Assembly (NCBI RefSeq): GCF_018614195.1
Contig: NZ_JAGGOT010000009.1
Coordinates: 1-64,000, forward strand
DNA from: Streptomyces sp. ISL-43
GTDB taxonomy: Bacteria > Actinomycetota > Actinomycetes > Streptomycetales > Streptomycetaceae
Length of the DNA: 64,000 nt
Direction of reading: 5' to 3'
Part shown: piece after piece, positions 46,881 through 56,295 of the stretch
Layout: the number at the start of each line of letters is the position of its first letter
Position numbering within the stretch: position 1 is the stretch's first letter
Position numbers and translations under genes: made by a program
Notes under the pieces: generated by a model
Database searches by the model: none
What the model was told of the DNA's origin: nothing
Seen by the model: only the letters and a program-made list of their open reading frames with translations

Positions 46881-48364
46881 GCACGGGCAAGCTGTACGGA
46901 GTCGGGCTCGGGCCCGGCGACCCCTCCCTGATGACGCTGCGCGCCGTCGAGGTGATCGGGGCGGCGGACGTCGTCGCCTACCACTCCGCCCGCCACGGCC
47001 GCTCGATCGCCCGCTCGATCGCCGCGAAGCACCTGCGCGCCGACCACGTCGAGGAGCCGCTGGTCTACCCGGTCACCACCGAGACCACCGACCACCCCGG
47101 TGGCTACCAGGGCGCGATGGAGGAGTTCTACGAGGCCTCCGCCGCACGGCTCGCCGTCCACCTGGACGCCGGCCGCACCGTGGCCGTGCTCGCGGAGGGC
47201 GACCCGCTCTTCTACGGCTCGTACATGCACATGCACAAGCGGCTCGCGGACCGCTACGAGGCCGAGGTGATCCCCGGAGTGACCTCGGTGAGCGCCGCCG
47301 CGGCCCGGCTCGGCACCCCGCTCGTGGAGGGCGAGGAGGTGCTGACCATCCTGCCCGGCACCCTGTCCGAGGAGGAGCTCACCGCGCGCCTCGCCGCCAC
47401 CGACTCGGCGGTCGTGATGAAGCTCGGCCGCACCTTCCCGACCGTGCGGCGGGCGATGGAGAACAGCGGGCGGCTCGCCGAGGCGCGGTACGTGGAGCGC
47501 GCGACGATGGCGGGCGAGCGGACCGGCCTCCTCGCCGACACCGACCCCGAGACCGTGCCCTACTTCGCCGTCGCCGTGGTGCCCAGCCGGATCGGCAACC
47601 CGGGCAGCGTGCCGTCCGGACCGGGCGAGGTCGCCGTCGTCGGCACCGGCCCGGCCGGGCCGCTGTGGCTGACCGCCGAGACCCGGCGGGTGCTGGCCGA
47701 CGCCGAGGTGCTGGTCGGGTACACGACGTACCTGGACCGGGTCCCGGTGAAGCCGGGCCAGATCCGGCACGGCTCCGACAACAAGGTCGAGTCCGAGCGC
47801 GCCGAGTTCGCGCTCGACCTCGCCCGGCGCGGCAAGCGGGTGGCCGTGGTCTCCGGCGGCGACCCGGGGGTCTTCGCCATGGCCACCGCCGTCCTGGAGG
47901 TCGCCGGGCAGGCGGAGTACAAGGACGTGCCGGTACGGGTGCTGCCCGGGGTGACGGCCGCCAACGCGGCGGCCGCCGCGGCCGGTGCGCCGCTCGGCCA
48001 CGACTACGCCACGATCTCGCTCTCCGACCGGCTCAAGCCGTGGGAGGTCATCGCGGAGCGGCTGCGCGCGGCCGCCGCCGCCGACCTCGTGCTCGCCCTG
48101 TACAACCCCGGCTCGCGGAGCCGGACGTGGCAGGTGGCGCAGGCCCGGGAGCTGCTGCTGGAGCTGCGCGCGCCCGAGACCCCGGTGGTCGTCGCGCGCG
48201 ACGTGGGCGGCCCGCAGCAGTCGGTCCGCATCGTCACGCTGGCCGAACTGGAGCCGTCCGAAGTGGACATGAGGACGATCCTGCTGATCGGCTCCTCGCA
48301 GACGCAGGTCACCGAGCGGCCCGACGGGTCGAGGGTGACATGGACGCCGCGCCGCTACCCGTGA
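46877..48364 (+). CDS. cobIJ: fused precorrin-2 C20- / precorrin-3B C17-methyltransferase CobIJ
   Basis: 495 residues with two SAM-dependent tetrapyrrole methylase domains. The first (about 1-240, Cob[41 protein letters not shown]) methylates C-20; the second (about 250-480, Cob[39 protein letters not shown]) methylates C-17 with ring contraction. The fusion is common in actinobacteria. It overlaps cobH by four bases. The operon ends here; the foreign-looking island begins downstream. Confidence 0.93.
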   Translation: MSTGKLYGVGLGPGDPSLMTLRAVEVIGAADVVAYHSARHGRSIARSIAAKHLRADHVEEPLVYPVTTETTDHPGGYQGAMEEFYEASAARLAVHLDAGRTVAVLAEGDPLFYGSYMHMHKRLADRYEAEVIPGVTSVSAAAARLGTPLVEGEEVLTILPGTLSEEELTARLAATDSAVVMKLGRTFPTVRRAMENSGRLAEARYVERATMAGERTGLLADTDPETVPYFAVAVVPSRIGNPGSVPSGPGEVAVVGTGPAGPLWLTAETRRVLADAEVLVGYTTYLDRVPVKPGQIRHGSDNKVESERAEFALDLARRGKRVAVVSGGDPGVFAMATAVLEVAGQAEYKDVPVRVLPGVTAANAAAAAAGAPLGHDYATISLSDRLKPWEVIAERLRAAAAADLVLALYNPGSRSRTWQVAQARELLLELRAPETPVVVARDVGGPQQSVRIVTLAELEPSEVDMRTILLIGSSQTQVTERPDGSRVTWTPRRYP

Positions 48365-48494
48365 CCGATAGCAAGCGCTGAGACGAGGCCCGGGACGGTT
48401 CGCCGGACGCTGTCGGTCAATTCGGGCCCGTGCGTGACGTCGGTCCTCAAGACCTGGTTGTGGTCTTGGGGACCGACGTTGTCGTTCGGGGAGG

Positions 48495-48603
48495 GTGTCG
48501 ACGTCGTTGCAGCCGAAGGCGTCGGGGGAGATCCCGGTGGAGACGGTACGGGTGGCGCGGGCCGCGTTCCCGAAGGGGAGTCCGGCGATCCGGGTCCGGG
48601 ACC
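48495..48603 (+). pseudogene. fragment of IS1182-type transposase N-terminus
   Basis: A 62-codon frame begins SLQPKASGEIPVETVRVARA and continues AFPKGSPAIRVRD, which resembles the opening of IS1182/IS5-group transposases (SLQP..., VARAAFPKG, ..RD). Similarity ends after about 36 codons, with no catalytic part. It marks a decayed insertion at the boundary between cobIJ and the three-gene island. The surrounding 48365-48651 has no other gene. Confidence 0.5.
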
Positions 48604-48651
48604 CCGCTCACGGTCATCACGACCGCGACGAACGTCAACGAGCCCTCAAGG

Positions 48652-49422
48652 TCAGATGGGCGGCATCAGATCGCTCTCGCTGATGGTGTACGTCAGCAGG
48701 GGGTAGATGAAGTCCGTTTCAGTGTTCTCACGGCGCCGTAGTCGGTAAAACTCGCGCCTCTGCTCATCGTCGGCCGACATGAGGCGCTCACCCTGCGGGA
48801 GGTATGCATGTCCGTCGCGAAACCGAACGAAGGTCTTTGACGTTCGAAACGTTACACCCAACCATTGGTTGTCCGCCGTCTGGACAGGCGTGTCCAATAC
48901 GATTTTGTGCCTGAGTCGCCGATTCGAGTCGACAGAAAACGCGACGATACTGTTGTGGGCGAGGGGGATCTCGAATTTCTCGCCACCGGACCCCTTTGAT
49001 TCGAAGATCAGCTTCCTCGGCGGGCTCGCTTCGGGATGCTGATAGCAGGAGAAGACGGCGATGAACGACTCGTTGGCCAGATCGAGGGCTTGGTCGGAAT
49101 GGCTGCCCATGGTTGTGTAAGCGTTCGTGTAGCTCTCGATGAGAGCGTTGTTGAAGCCGACCGAAAGCGCCGCACGTTCTTGAATCTGTTGCGCCAGCCG
49201 TTCGTGCACCGCCCGGAAACTCTGCGTCGGGCTGCTGTATCGAGTGGTAGTACGTACGAGAGGCACACCACCCGCCTCGTCGATCTTGGTAAGCGCGGCG
49301 CCTCGCCGGCCTTTTCCTACGTCTTCCAAACGAGCCGACGCGGACAGCTCCGCGAAGAGATTCTCCTCGGTTGGCAAAGCGCACGAGAGGATCTCATCCG
49401 AGATCCTAGACCCGAGGGGCAA
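48652..49422 (-). CDS. Fe(II)/2-oxoglutarate-oxygenase-like protein B
   Basis: 256 residues, not a recognised named family. It reads as a double-stranded beta-helix dioxygenase: iron ligands H108 and D110 in MGSHSDQALDL, distal H172 in RLRHKIVLD, and R193 in WLGVTFRTSKTF as a 2-oxoglutarate salt-bridge candidate. This is the AlkB-like HxD...H...R pattern. The order of motifs, and FNNALIESYTN before the HxD, resembles the neighbouring gene, so the two look like diverged paralogues. TTG start with GGGAG upstream; its first 17 bases overlap the end of the upstream gene, so translation is likely coupled. G+C is clearly lower than in flanking cob genes. Confidence 0.6.
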   Translation of the reverse strand: MPLGSRISDEILSCALPTEENLFAELSASARLEDVGKGRRGAALTKIDEAGGVPLVRTTTRYSSPTQSFRAVHERLAQQIQERAALSVGFNNALIESYTNAYTTMGSHSDQALDLANESFIAVFSCYQHPEASPPRKLIFESKGSGGEKFEIPLAHNSIVAFSVDSNRRLRHKIVLDTPVQTADNQWLGVTFRTSKTFVRFRDGHAYLPQGERLMSADDEQRREFYRLRRRENTETDFIYPLLTYTISESDLMPPI

Positions 49423-50635
49423 CGTAGTCTCCCGTGTTCATGCTGAAGAGAAATTCGTCGCCGTAATCAATGAAGGACGAGGTCCTGTTCTCCTCGGCGT
49501 ACAGCCTGCGCAGCTCGTCCATGCCGGCCGGTGTGGGTGGCCCCAGCTCCACCAAATCTCCGGCCACTTTGAGGAACGTGTCACCGTTCTTGTGAACGGC
49601 TTCGGCGCTCGAACAGCGCACCACGTATCCCAGTCGGGTCGGGAGCAACTCGGCGTCCAACGTTGAGGGCCGGATTTCGTGCGTATACAGGCGGTTGGTG
49701 GACAGCGGCATGAAGAACACGGAGCCGGGGTAGAGAGTCAGGGTGAACTGCGGGGGGAGCGCGACCCCGTCGCGTTCTTCGGTCGGCTCCTTGAGGCGAA
49801 AGTGGAGTTTGGTCAGCCCGCTGGCACCCTTCACGCCATAGTCGAAGGCGTCTTCGGCCAGGGGCTGCAGCTTGTCGGGCCGGTCATAGAAGGTGCAGAA
49901 GGCCATGATGCCATTGACGGGCATGTCCTTGGTCTTGTCGGCATGGGCCGAGATCTTGGCCTTGGACTGCTTGCGCTCGGCCGTGGCAAGGGTGTTGTGG
50001 TAGATCTGAGCGAGGACGTGATTGAGCGGCGCCTGGTTCCGGAAGACGGCGGCGGCCTCGCGGTTCAGAGCCTCGACGATGCGCGTATCGGTCGGGCGAA
50101 AGCTCTCGGTCGGCCCCGAGAGATTCGTGGAGCACCGGAGCAGGCGGAAATGTAGTTCGTCACCGTTCCGTGTGACGGGCGTCAGATAGATTCCGCTGCG
50201 ATGGGCTGTTCCAGGCTTGGTGGACTCCGTCAGGGACTGGAACGCGTGCTCCGCACGGATCCGTCCGAAGTGATCGGCGCCGAGTCCGAAAAAGCGGCGG
50301 TAGTACACGCCGACGCCGTGTACCCGGATGGGAACTCGGCCGGCGTCGACGAGGGTCCAAGGTTTGTCGACGTCCTCGCGGTAACCGTGTGATAGCTCCC
50401 GGATAACGAATACCCGGGCAGCCGCGTGCAGTTGGCGGCCACTGATCCCGGATATATCGCCACACAGGTAGACAGTCTTCTGCGCGAGGTTGGGCGAACC
50501 GGAAGCAAGGTCCTCTGGCGTGATTATGGACCCGAAGAAGTCCCTGATCAAGTCATTATCTTGCAACATCGAAGGCGCAACCAAGGTGTTGCTCGCATCC
50601 TCGATGCAGGCTTCTGTCAGCTCTGTTGTGTCCAT
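49406..50635 (-). CDS. Fe(II)/2-oxoglutarate-oxygenase-like protein A
   Basis: 409 residues from ATG 50635 (TTG 50638 also possible). The N-terminal ~190 residues are of unknown type (VRVFVIRE-like strands, GVGVYYRRFFGLGADHFG). The C-terminal oxygenase-like core has H231 and D233 in KISAHADKTKDM, distal H319 in RLYTHEIRPS, and R334 or R340 in TRLGYVVRCS, with PGSVFFMPL as the usual strand before the distal His. LNHVLAQIYHNTL before the HxD parallels gene B. The substrate is unknown: nucleic acid, peptide or small molecule all remain possible. It is the middle gene of a three-gene minus-strand operon. Confidence 0.6.
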   Translation of the reverse strand: MDTTELTEACIEDASNTLVAPSMLQDNDLIRDFFGSIITPEDLASGSPNLAQKTVYLCGDISGISGRQLHAAARVFVIRELSHGYREDVDKPWTLVDAGRVPIRVHGVGVYYRRFFGLGADHFGRIRAEHAFQSLTESTKPGTAHRSGIYLTPVTRNGDELHFRLLRCSTNLSGPTESFRPTDTRIVEALNREAAAVFRNQAPLNHVLAQIYHNTLATAERKQSKAKISAHADKTKDMPVNGIMAFCTFYDRPDKLQPLAEDAFDYGVKGASGLTKLHFRLKEPTEERDGVALPPQFTLTLYPGSVFFMPLSTNRLYTHEIRPSTLDAELLPTRLGYVVRCSSAEAVHKNGDTFLKVAGDLVELGPPTPAGMDELRRLYAEENRTSSFIDYGDEFLFSMNTGDYVAPRV

Positions 50636-50676
50636 CAAACGGTACCTGTCATTCGGGCTCGACAGTGGGCAACGGG

Positions 50677-51318
50677 TTAATATCCTCCATGGACTCGGAT
50701 CGCAGGCAGCAGATCGGCATCAACTTCCTGCGGTACCGCGCACCGAAGTTCCTGCTGAATCTTCCGTAGCGCACTCTCGTAGGCAAAGGCAGGATCTCCA
50801 CTGTCGATGGCCGACCTGTAGCCCGTGAGAGATTCAAGAATTTCAGGCCGCGCCCCATAATCGCGGTCAGGGAAAAGGGGATCGAAAGAGGATAGAACTT
50901 CCCCGTCCTCTGCGTATGAAATCCATGCAGCCATTGCCTCACTCAACTGCACGCACAGGGCGGCCGTACCGCGAGAGGCTGCCTCAAGGAGCCCTGGGCC
51001 CGCGAGATACGGCCCCTCGGGTTCCACCACGAAAGACCAGTTTCCGTGAGTTCCAGCACGCAATAGCGGGCCGTCATTTACCAGAATCCCAGCACGCTCA
51101 AGGTCTTCCATGTCTGCCTCGGGGACGGCCCCGTCTTCGGCGTCTTCATCTTCACCAAGCATCCGAATGGCTTCCGCCGCCATCCGGCTCAGCGAGATTG
51201 GCTGGATGCCCTCGCGTGAAACTCTGGACAAAAGTTCGACTGCGGAAACATTTCTTGCAAAAATAACGCAATAGCCGGTGTCGTACAGCTGCGAATTCGG
51301 GAGGAGCTTTGCCGTCAC
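50677..51318 (-). CDS. DUF6461-like protein
   Basis: 213 residues. GYCVIFARNVSAVELLSRVS at the start, the central GNWSFVVEPEGPYLAG and the SYAEDGEVLSSFDPLFPDRD segment match the pattern of DUF6461 proteins, which are widespread in actinobacteria and of unknown function. GTG 51318 has GGAGG 6 bases upstream. It is first in the operon, 41 bases before the ATG of oxygenase-like gene A. Lower G+C than its neighbours. Confidence 0.65.
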   Translation of the reverse strand: MTAKLLPNSQLYDTGYCVIFARNVSAVELLSRVSREGIQPISLSRMAAEAIRMLGEDEDAEDGAVPEADMEDLERAGILVNDGPLLRAGTHGNWSFVVEPEGPYLAGPGLLEAASRGTAALCVQLSEAMAAWISYAEDGEVLSSFDPLFPDRDYGARPEILESLTGYRSAIDSGDPAFAYESALRKIQQELRCAVPQEVDADLLPAIRVHGGY

Positions 51319-51434
51319 TTCATACCTCCATACGTCACCACGATCGCACGACGGGCCAGCCTGCCAGGTGGAGGCCCGAATTGACCAACAGCGTCCGGTT
51401 CGCTGCCCCGGGTCTTTCGCGTCGCGCGGGCCCG

Positions 51435-52313
51435 CTACCGCAGCGGCGGCAGGGTCACCGTCGGGATCGACGGGTCCTTCGGGTCGAACGGGGTGGGCGT
51501 CCGTTCCGCCGGCCGGGAGGTTTCGGCGGCCGGGGGCGCGTCCCGGGGCGAGTCCAGCCAGTGCAGCGCTTCGGGGACCGAGGCCGCCTGGGGCACGCCC
51601 GCCGGGATCGGGGGGCGGCGGACGACGAGCACCGGGATGCCGGCCTCACGGGCGGCGGTGAACTTGGGGGCGGTGGCGGAGCCGCCGCTGTCCTTGGTCA
51701 CCAGGACGTCGATGCGGTGCCGTGCGAGCAGCTCCCGCTCGGCTTCGAGACCGAACGGGCCCCGGTCCAGCAGCACTTCGAGGCGCGGCGGCGCCGGGGC
51801 GGCCGGAGGGTCCACCGAACGCACCAGGAACCAGGGCTCGGTGAGGTGCGCGAAGCTGTGCAGGCCCATCCGGCCGGTGGTCAGGAAGACGCGGGAGCCG
51901 AGGCCCGGCAGCAGGGCGGCCGCCTCGGCGAGGGAGTCCGCGAAATGCCAGTCGTCCCCCGGGTCCGGGGCCCAGCCGGGGCGGCGCAGCGCCAGCAGCG
52001 GGACGCCCGAAAGGGCCGCCGCCTCGGCCGCGTTGAAGCTCATCCGCTCCGCGAAGGGGTGCGTGGCGTCGACCAGGTGCGTGACCCTGTGGGCGGTGAC
52101 CCACTCCGCGAGCCCGGCCGAGCCGCCGAAGCCGCCGATCCGGGTCTCGCCCGGCGGGAGCACCGGGGAGGCGACCCGGCCGGCCAGCGACGTGGTCACC
52201 CGGTACGGGGCGCCGTCCTCGGCGGCCAGCGCCTGCGCCAGGCGGCGGGCCTCCGTGGTGCCGCCGAGGATCAGGACGTGCGGGCGGCCGGGGCCACCGG
52301 GATCAGCAGGCAT
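51435..52313 (-). CDS. cobK: precorrin-6A reductase CobK
   Basis: 292 residues. It reduces precorrin-6A to dihydroprecorrin-6B with NADPH. Family features: N-terminal HVLILGGTTEARRLAQALA, LVDATHPFAERMSFNAAEA and VLVTKDSGGSATAPKFTAAR. The C-terminal Pro-rich tail is an extension. The start overlaps cobM by 11 bases. Confidence 0.9.
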   Translation of the reverse strand: MPADPGGPGRPHVLILGGTTEARRLAQALAAEDGAPYRVTTSLAGRVASPVLPPGETRIGGFGGSAGLAEWVTAHRVTHLVDATHPFAERMSFNAAEAAALSGVPLLALRRPGWAPDPGDDWHFADSLAEAAALLPGLGSRVFLTTGRMGLHSFAHLTEPWFLVRSVDPPAAPAPPRLEVLLDRGPFGLEAERELLARHRIDVLVTKDSGGSATAPKFTAAREAGIPVLVVRRPPIPAGVPQAASVPEALHWLDSPRDAPPAAETSRPAERTPTPFDPKDPSIPTVTLPPLR

Positions 52314-53052
52314 GCCGGTCGCGCTCGGCGGAGTACAGGTGGCTGTCGCGGAACTGCTCGGCGCCCAGGGTGCGGCCCACCAGGATGACCGCGGTGCGGA
52401 CCAGTCCGGCCTCCTTCACCTGCCCGGCGATGTCGCCCAGCGTCCCGCGCAGGATCAGCTCGTCGGGGCGGCTGGCCATCGCGACCACCGCCGCCGGGCA
52501 CTGGGCCCCGTAGTGCGGCAGCAGCTCGTCCACGACCCGGTCGACGTAGCGGGTGGCCAGGTGCAGCACCAGCAGCGCCCCGCTGCGGCCCAGGGTGGCG
52601 AGGTCCTCGCCGGGCGGCATGGGCGTGGCCTGCTGGGAGACCCGGGTCAGGATCACGGTCTGGCCGACGGTGGGGACGGTGAGTTCCCGCTTCAGCGCGG
52701 CGGCCGCGGCGGCGAAGGCGGGGACACCGGGGACCACCTCGTACGGGATGCCGGCCGCGTCGAGCCGCCGCATCTGCTCCGCGACGGCGCTGAAGACGGA
52801 CGGGTCGCCGGAGTGCAGCCGCGCCACGTCCTGGCCGGCCGCGTGCGCCCGTACGCACTCGGCGATGATCTCGTCCAGGTTCAGCTGCGCGGTGTCGATC
52901 AGCCGGGCGTCCGGCGGGCATTCGGCGAGCAGCTCGCGCGGGACCAGGCTGCCGGCGTACAGGCAGACGGGGGCGGCGGCCAGCCTGCGGGCGCCGCGCA
53001 CCGTGATCAGGTCGGCGGCGCCGGGGCCCGCACCGATGAAGTACACGGTCAT
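52303..53052 (-). CDS. cobM: precorrin-4 C11-methyltransferase CobM
   Basis: 249 residues. SAM-dependent methylase: N-terminal VYFIGAGPGAADLITVRGAR, RLHSGDPSVFSAVAEQMRRL, GVPAFAAAAAALKREL and LVLHLATRYVDRVV. ATG 53052 overlaps the cobL stop by four bases (ATGA). Confidence 0.92.
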   Translation of the reverse strand: MTVYFIGAGPGAADLITVRGARRLAAAPVCLYAGSLVPRELLAECPPDARLIDTAQLNLDEIIAECVRAHAAGQDVARLHSGDPSVFSAVAEQMRRLDAAGIPYEVVPGVPAFAAAAAALKRELTVPTVGQTVILTRVSQQATPMPPGEDLATLGRSGALLVLHLATRYVDRVVDELLPHYGAQCPAAVVAMASRPDELILRGTLGDIAGQVKEAGLVRTAVILVGRTLGAEQFRDSHLYSAERDRHAC

Positions 53053-54317
53053 ATCGTCTGATCCACCATTTCGGGGTAGGGCTTGGTAACCGACCACTGG
53101 GTGACGGGCATCGCTTGGCGCCAGCCCGTGAAGCCGCCGACCGGCACGGCGTGCGCCACGGCCAGTTTCACCAGTTCGCCGCCGTGGCGCCGGTAGCGCT
53201 CGGTGAGGACGGCCTCCGACTCCAGGGTGACCGTGTTGACCACGAGCCGGCCGCCGGGGGCCAGCGCCTCCCAGGCCGCGTCGAGCAGGCCCGGCGCGGT
53301 CAGGCCGCCGCCGATGAACACCGCGTCGGGTGCGGGCAGTCCGGCGAGCGCCTCGGGCGCGGCGCCGGTGACCACGCGCAGGCCGGGCACGCCGAGTGCC
53401 GCCGCGTTACGGGTGATCCGCGCGGCCCGCTCGGTCACCCGCTCCACGGTCACGGCGCGGCAGGAGGGGTGCGTGCGCATCCACTCGATGCCGATGGAGC
53501 CGGAGCCGCCGCCGATGTCCCACAGCAGTTCGCCGGGGGCGGGGGCGAGCGCGCAGAGGGTGGCGGCGCGGACGTGGCGTTTGGTGAGCTGGCCGTCGTG
53601 CTCGTAGGCGGCGTCGGGCAGGCCGGGGGTCGCGCCGAGCCGGGGGGCCTCGGCGGCGGGGTCGCGACGGCAGTCGACGGCGACCACGTTGAGGGGGTCG
53701 CCGGGCGCGTGGTCCCAGCTCCGGGCGAGGCCCTCGTACGCGTCCTCGTGCTCGGAGCCGAGCTGTTCCAGGACGCGCATCCGGCTGGGGCCGAAGCCCC
53801 GCTCTCGAAGCAGAGCGGCGATCTCGTTCGGGGTCACTGCTCCGGCGCTCAGGACCAGCACCCGCCGGCCCTCGTACAACGCGGCCGCGAGCCGGGCCAC
53901 CGGGCGGCCGACGACGGTGACGACCTCGGTGTCCTCCACCGGCCAGCCGAGGCGCGCGCAGGCGTACGACACGGAGGAGGGGTGCGGCAGGACGTGCAGG
54001 GCGCCCGGGCCGAGCTCCTCGGACAGCGCGCGGCCGATCCCGTAGAACATCGGGTCGCCGCTGGCCAGCACCGCGATCCGGCGGCCCGCGTGCTCCGCCG
54101 TCAGCTTGGGCACGGCCGGGCGCAGCGGACTCGGCCACGCCACCCTGACCCCGCCGCACTCCTCGCGCGGGAGCAGGTCCAGCTGGCGGGGCCCGCCGAT
54201 CAGCACCTCGGCCCCGGCCAGCGCGGCCCGCGCGGAAGCGGTCAGCCCGCCCCAGCCGTCGGCGCCGAGGCCGACGACCGACACGGGTACGGGGGGCGGT
54301 GGCGGTGCGGAGCTCAC
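53049..54317 (-). CDS. cobL: precorrin-6Y C5,15-methyltransferase CobL
   Basis: 422 residues with two parts. The N-terminal CbiE-type methylase (VSVVGLGADGWGGLTASARA, VLASGDPMFYGIGRAL) methylates C-5. The C-terminal CbiT-type Rossmann methylase (LLWDIGGGSGSIGIEWMRTH, PDAVFIGGGL) methylates C-15 and decarboxylates the acetate chain. First gene of the minus-strand cobL-cobM-cobK operon. The gap to the divergent SDR gene is 182 bp. Confidence 0.93.
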   Translation of the reverse strand: MSSAPPPPPVPVSVVGLGADGWGGLTASARAALAGAEVLIGGPRQLDLLPREECGGVRVAWPSPLRPAVPKLTAEHAGRRIAVLASGDPMFYGIGRALSEELGPGALHVLPHPSSVSYACARLGWPVEDTEVVTVVGRPVARLAAALYEGRRVLVLSAGAVTPNEIAALLRERGFGPSRMRVLEQLGSEHEDAYEGLARSWDHAPGDPLNVVAVDCRRDPAAEAPRLGATPGLPDAAYEHDGQLTKRHVRAATLCALAPAPGELLWDIGGGSGSIGIEWMRTHPSCRAVTVERVTERAARITRNAAALGVPGLRVVTGAAPEALAGLPAPDAVFIGGGLTAPGLLDAAWEALAPGGRLVVNTVTLESEAVLTERYRRHGGELVKLAVAHAVPVGGFTGWRQAMPVTQWSVTKPYPEMVDQTI

Positions 54318-54499
54318 TGCGCGGAACCTCGGGGGTACGGGAAGGGGGTGGACCCGCAGCCTACTGGGCCCGGGCCCGCTCCCCGGGGCCAGGGTGACGA
54401 GGATTACCAGGCCGGAGGCGGCGGCGAGTGGCCGGGAGTAGGGTGCCGGGAGGCCGCCGGGGCCGCCCCGGGCGGACCCGGCCGACGTGAGGAGCTGTC

Positions 54500-55456
54500 A
54501 TGCCGGGCTGGAAGGCCGCGCACATACCCGACCAGAGCGGCCGCACGGCCGTCGTCACCGGGGCCAACAGCGGGATCGGCTATTTCGCCGCGCGCGAGCT
54601 GGCCCGGCGCGGGGCCACGGTCGTGCTGGCCTGCCGCAGCGCGGCCCGGGGGCGGGCGGCCGAGGTCGGGCTGCGCGCCGAAGTGCCCGGCGCGGACGTG
54701 CGGTTCATGCCGCTGGACCTCGCCGACCTGGCCACCGTCCGGGAGTTCGCGCGGGAGTTCGGGCAGCGGCACGGCAGCCTCGACCTCCTCGTCAACAACG
54801 CCGGGGTGATGGCCCTGCCGTACGGGCGGACCGCCGACGGGTTCGAGACGCAGTTCGGGGTCAACCACCTCGGCCACTTCGCCCTCACCGGGCTGCTCCT
54901 GCCCGGCCTGCTCGCCGCCGGATCCGGGGCCCGGATCGTGAACCTCTCCAGCGGCTTCCACGCGCTGGGGGACGTGGACCACGAGGATCTGAACGGCGAG
55001 CGCCGGTACCGGCGTTGGATCGCCTACGGCCGCTCCAAGACCGCCAACCTGCTCTTCACCCACGAGCTCGCCCGACGGCTCGCGGCCGCCGGTTCCGGGA
55101 TCGTCACGGCCGCCGCCCATCCCGGCTACTCCGCCACCAACCTGCACGTCGGGGCGACCCCGCAGGCGGGCACCACACTCACCTCGCGGATCGCGGTCGC
55201 CGCCAACCACCTCGGCAACGCCGTGGGCAACACCGTCATCGCGCAGTCCGCCGCCTCCGGCGCCCTGCCCGCGCTGTACGCGGCCACCGCGCCCGGGATC
55301 CGGCCGGACGAGTTCATCGGCCCGCGGCTCGGCTGGCGCGGGGCGCCCGCCCGCTCCTGGCGCGCGAAATGGACCTTGGACGACACGTCCGGCGAACGGC
55401 TCTGGGCCGCCTCCGAAAAGCTCACGGGAGTCTCGTACACGTCCCTATCGCGCTGA
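54500..55456 (+). CDS. SDR-family oxidoreductase
   Basis: 318 residues. Rossmann NAD(P)-binding motif VVTGANSGIGYFAARELARR, structural NNAGVM, catalytic Ser in IVNLSSGF and YGRSK (Tyr-x3-Lys). An arginine after the second strand (ACRSAARGR) suggests NADP(H). It resembles retinol-dehydrogenase-like SDRs that are common in Streptomyces. GAGGAGCTGTC precedes ATG 54500. Substrate unknown. Confidence 0.85.
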   Translation: MPGWKAAHIPDQSGRTAVVTGANSGIGYFAARELARRGATVVLACRSAARGRAAEVGLRAEVPGADVRFMPLDLADLATVREFAREFGQRHGSLDLLVNNAGVMALPYGRTADGFETQFGVNHLGHFALTGLLLPGLLAAGSGARIVNLSSGFHALGDVDHEDLNGERRYRRWIAYGRSKTANLLFTHELARRLAAAGSGIVTAAAHPGYSATNLHVGATPQAGTTLTSRIAVAANHLGNAVGNTVIAQSAASGALPALYAATAPGIRPDEFIGPRLGWRGAPARSWRAKWTLDDTSGERLWAASEKLTGVSYTSLSR

Positions 55457-55524
55457 ATGCCCGGGGGCCAACTTGCCACTCGCCAGTCACTTCAGGCTGT
55501 CGGGCCGCATCCCCTGGGAGAGCC

Positions 55525-55976
55525 ATGCGCAGAGCCGCCCTGCCCGTGCCCCTGCTGTTCCCGCTGCTCATCGCCACGGTCGCCGCGCTCGTCGCGGCCG
55601 TCCTCACCGCCCCGCCCGCGCGGGCCGCCGCGAGCGCGGAGCGGCGTACGCCGGTCGTCCTCGTCCACGGCTACGGGGACACCGCGGCCTCCCTCGACGG
55701 GCTCGAGGACTTCCTGCACGCGCAGGGCCGGCTGTCGAGGACCTCGCCGCGTTCGGCTACGACTGGGCCGCGACCGGGTCCGCGTGGACCGGGCGGAGTT
55801 GACCTACTTCGACGACGGCACGACCCGGCCCGCGCTGTACGGGGACATCGTGGTCCGGACCGGCGACGGTACGCGCAGCGCCGTGTGGTCGCGCTCCTCG
55901 TCGGACCCGTACGAGCGATTTCCACGGGGACGACGGCGGGCACGTGAAGGTCACCTGGACCGTCCTGTGCCCCTGA
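55525..55976 (+). pseudogene. secreted alpha/beta-hydrolase gene, heavily decayed
   Basis: Begins with a signal peptide (FPLLIATVAALVAAVLTA, cleavage near ARAAA) and the hydrolase oxyanion motif VVLVHGYGDTAAS. The frame then breaks near 55735: one frame carries FGYDWAATGSAWTG, a second carries LTYFDDGTTRPALYGDIVVR, and a third ends GGHVKVTWTVLCP. At least two indels and an internal deletion are needed, and the tail may come from another gene. The catalytic GxSxG is absent. The 319-bp stretch 55977-56295 after it holds no recognisable gene. Confidence 0.55.
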
Positions 55977-56295
55977 TCGGGCCCCAGACCGGCCCCCGCC
56001 GGGCCCCCGCCCAGGTCGAACGGCCGTGTGGGCGCCCCGGTATGAGCCCGTCCGCCCCCGTCGAGCCTCAGGGCGCCCCGTCCGGGCCCTGACCCGGGCG
56101 CCCGGTCCGCAGCAGACTCGGCGGAATGGACGACGACGCTACGGACAACCACCCACACCGACTCCGAGCCCGGGGACCCACGCGGTGGTCCTCGGAGCGG
56201 GGACGGCCGGGCTGCCGGCCGTCCCGGAGACCGCCGACTGCCCGGCCCACCACGGGCAGCCGAAGGGATGGCCCGCCTCCGGCAGGCGGCTGGGC

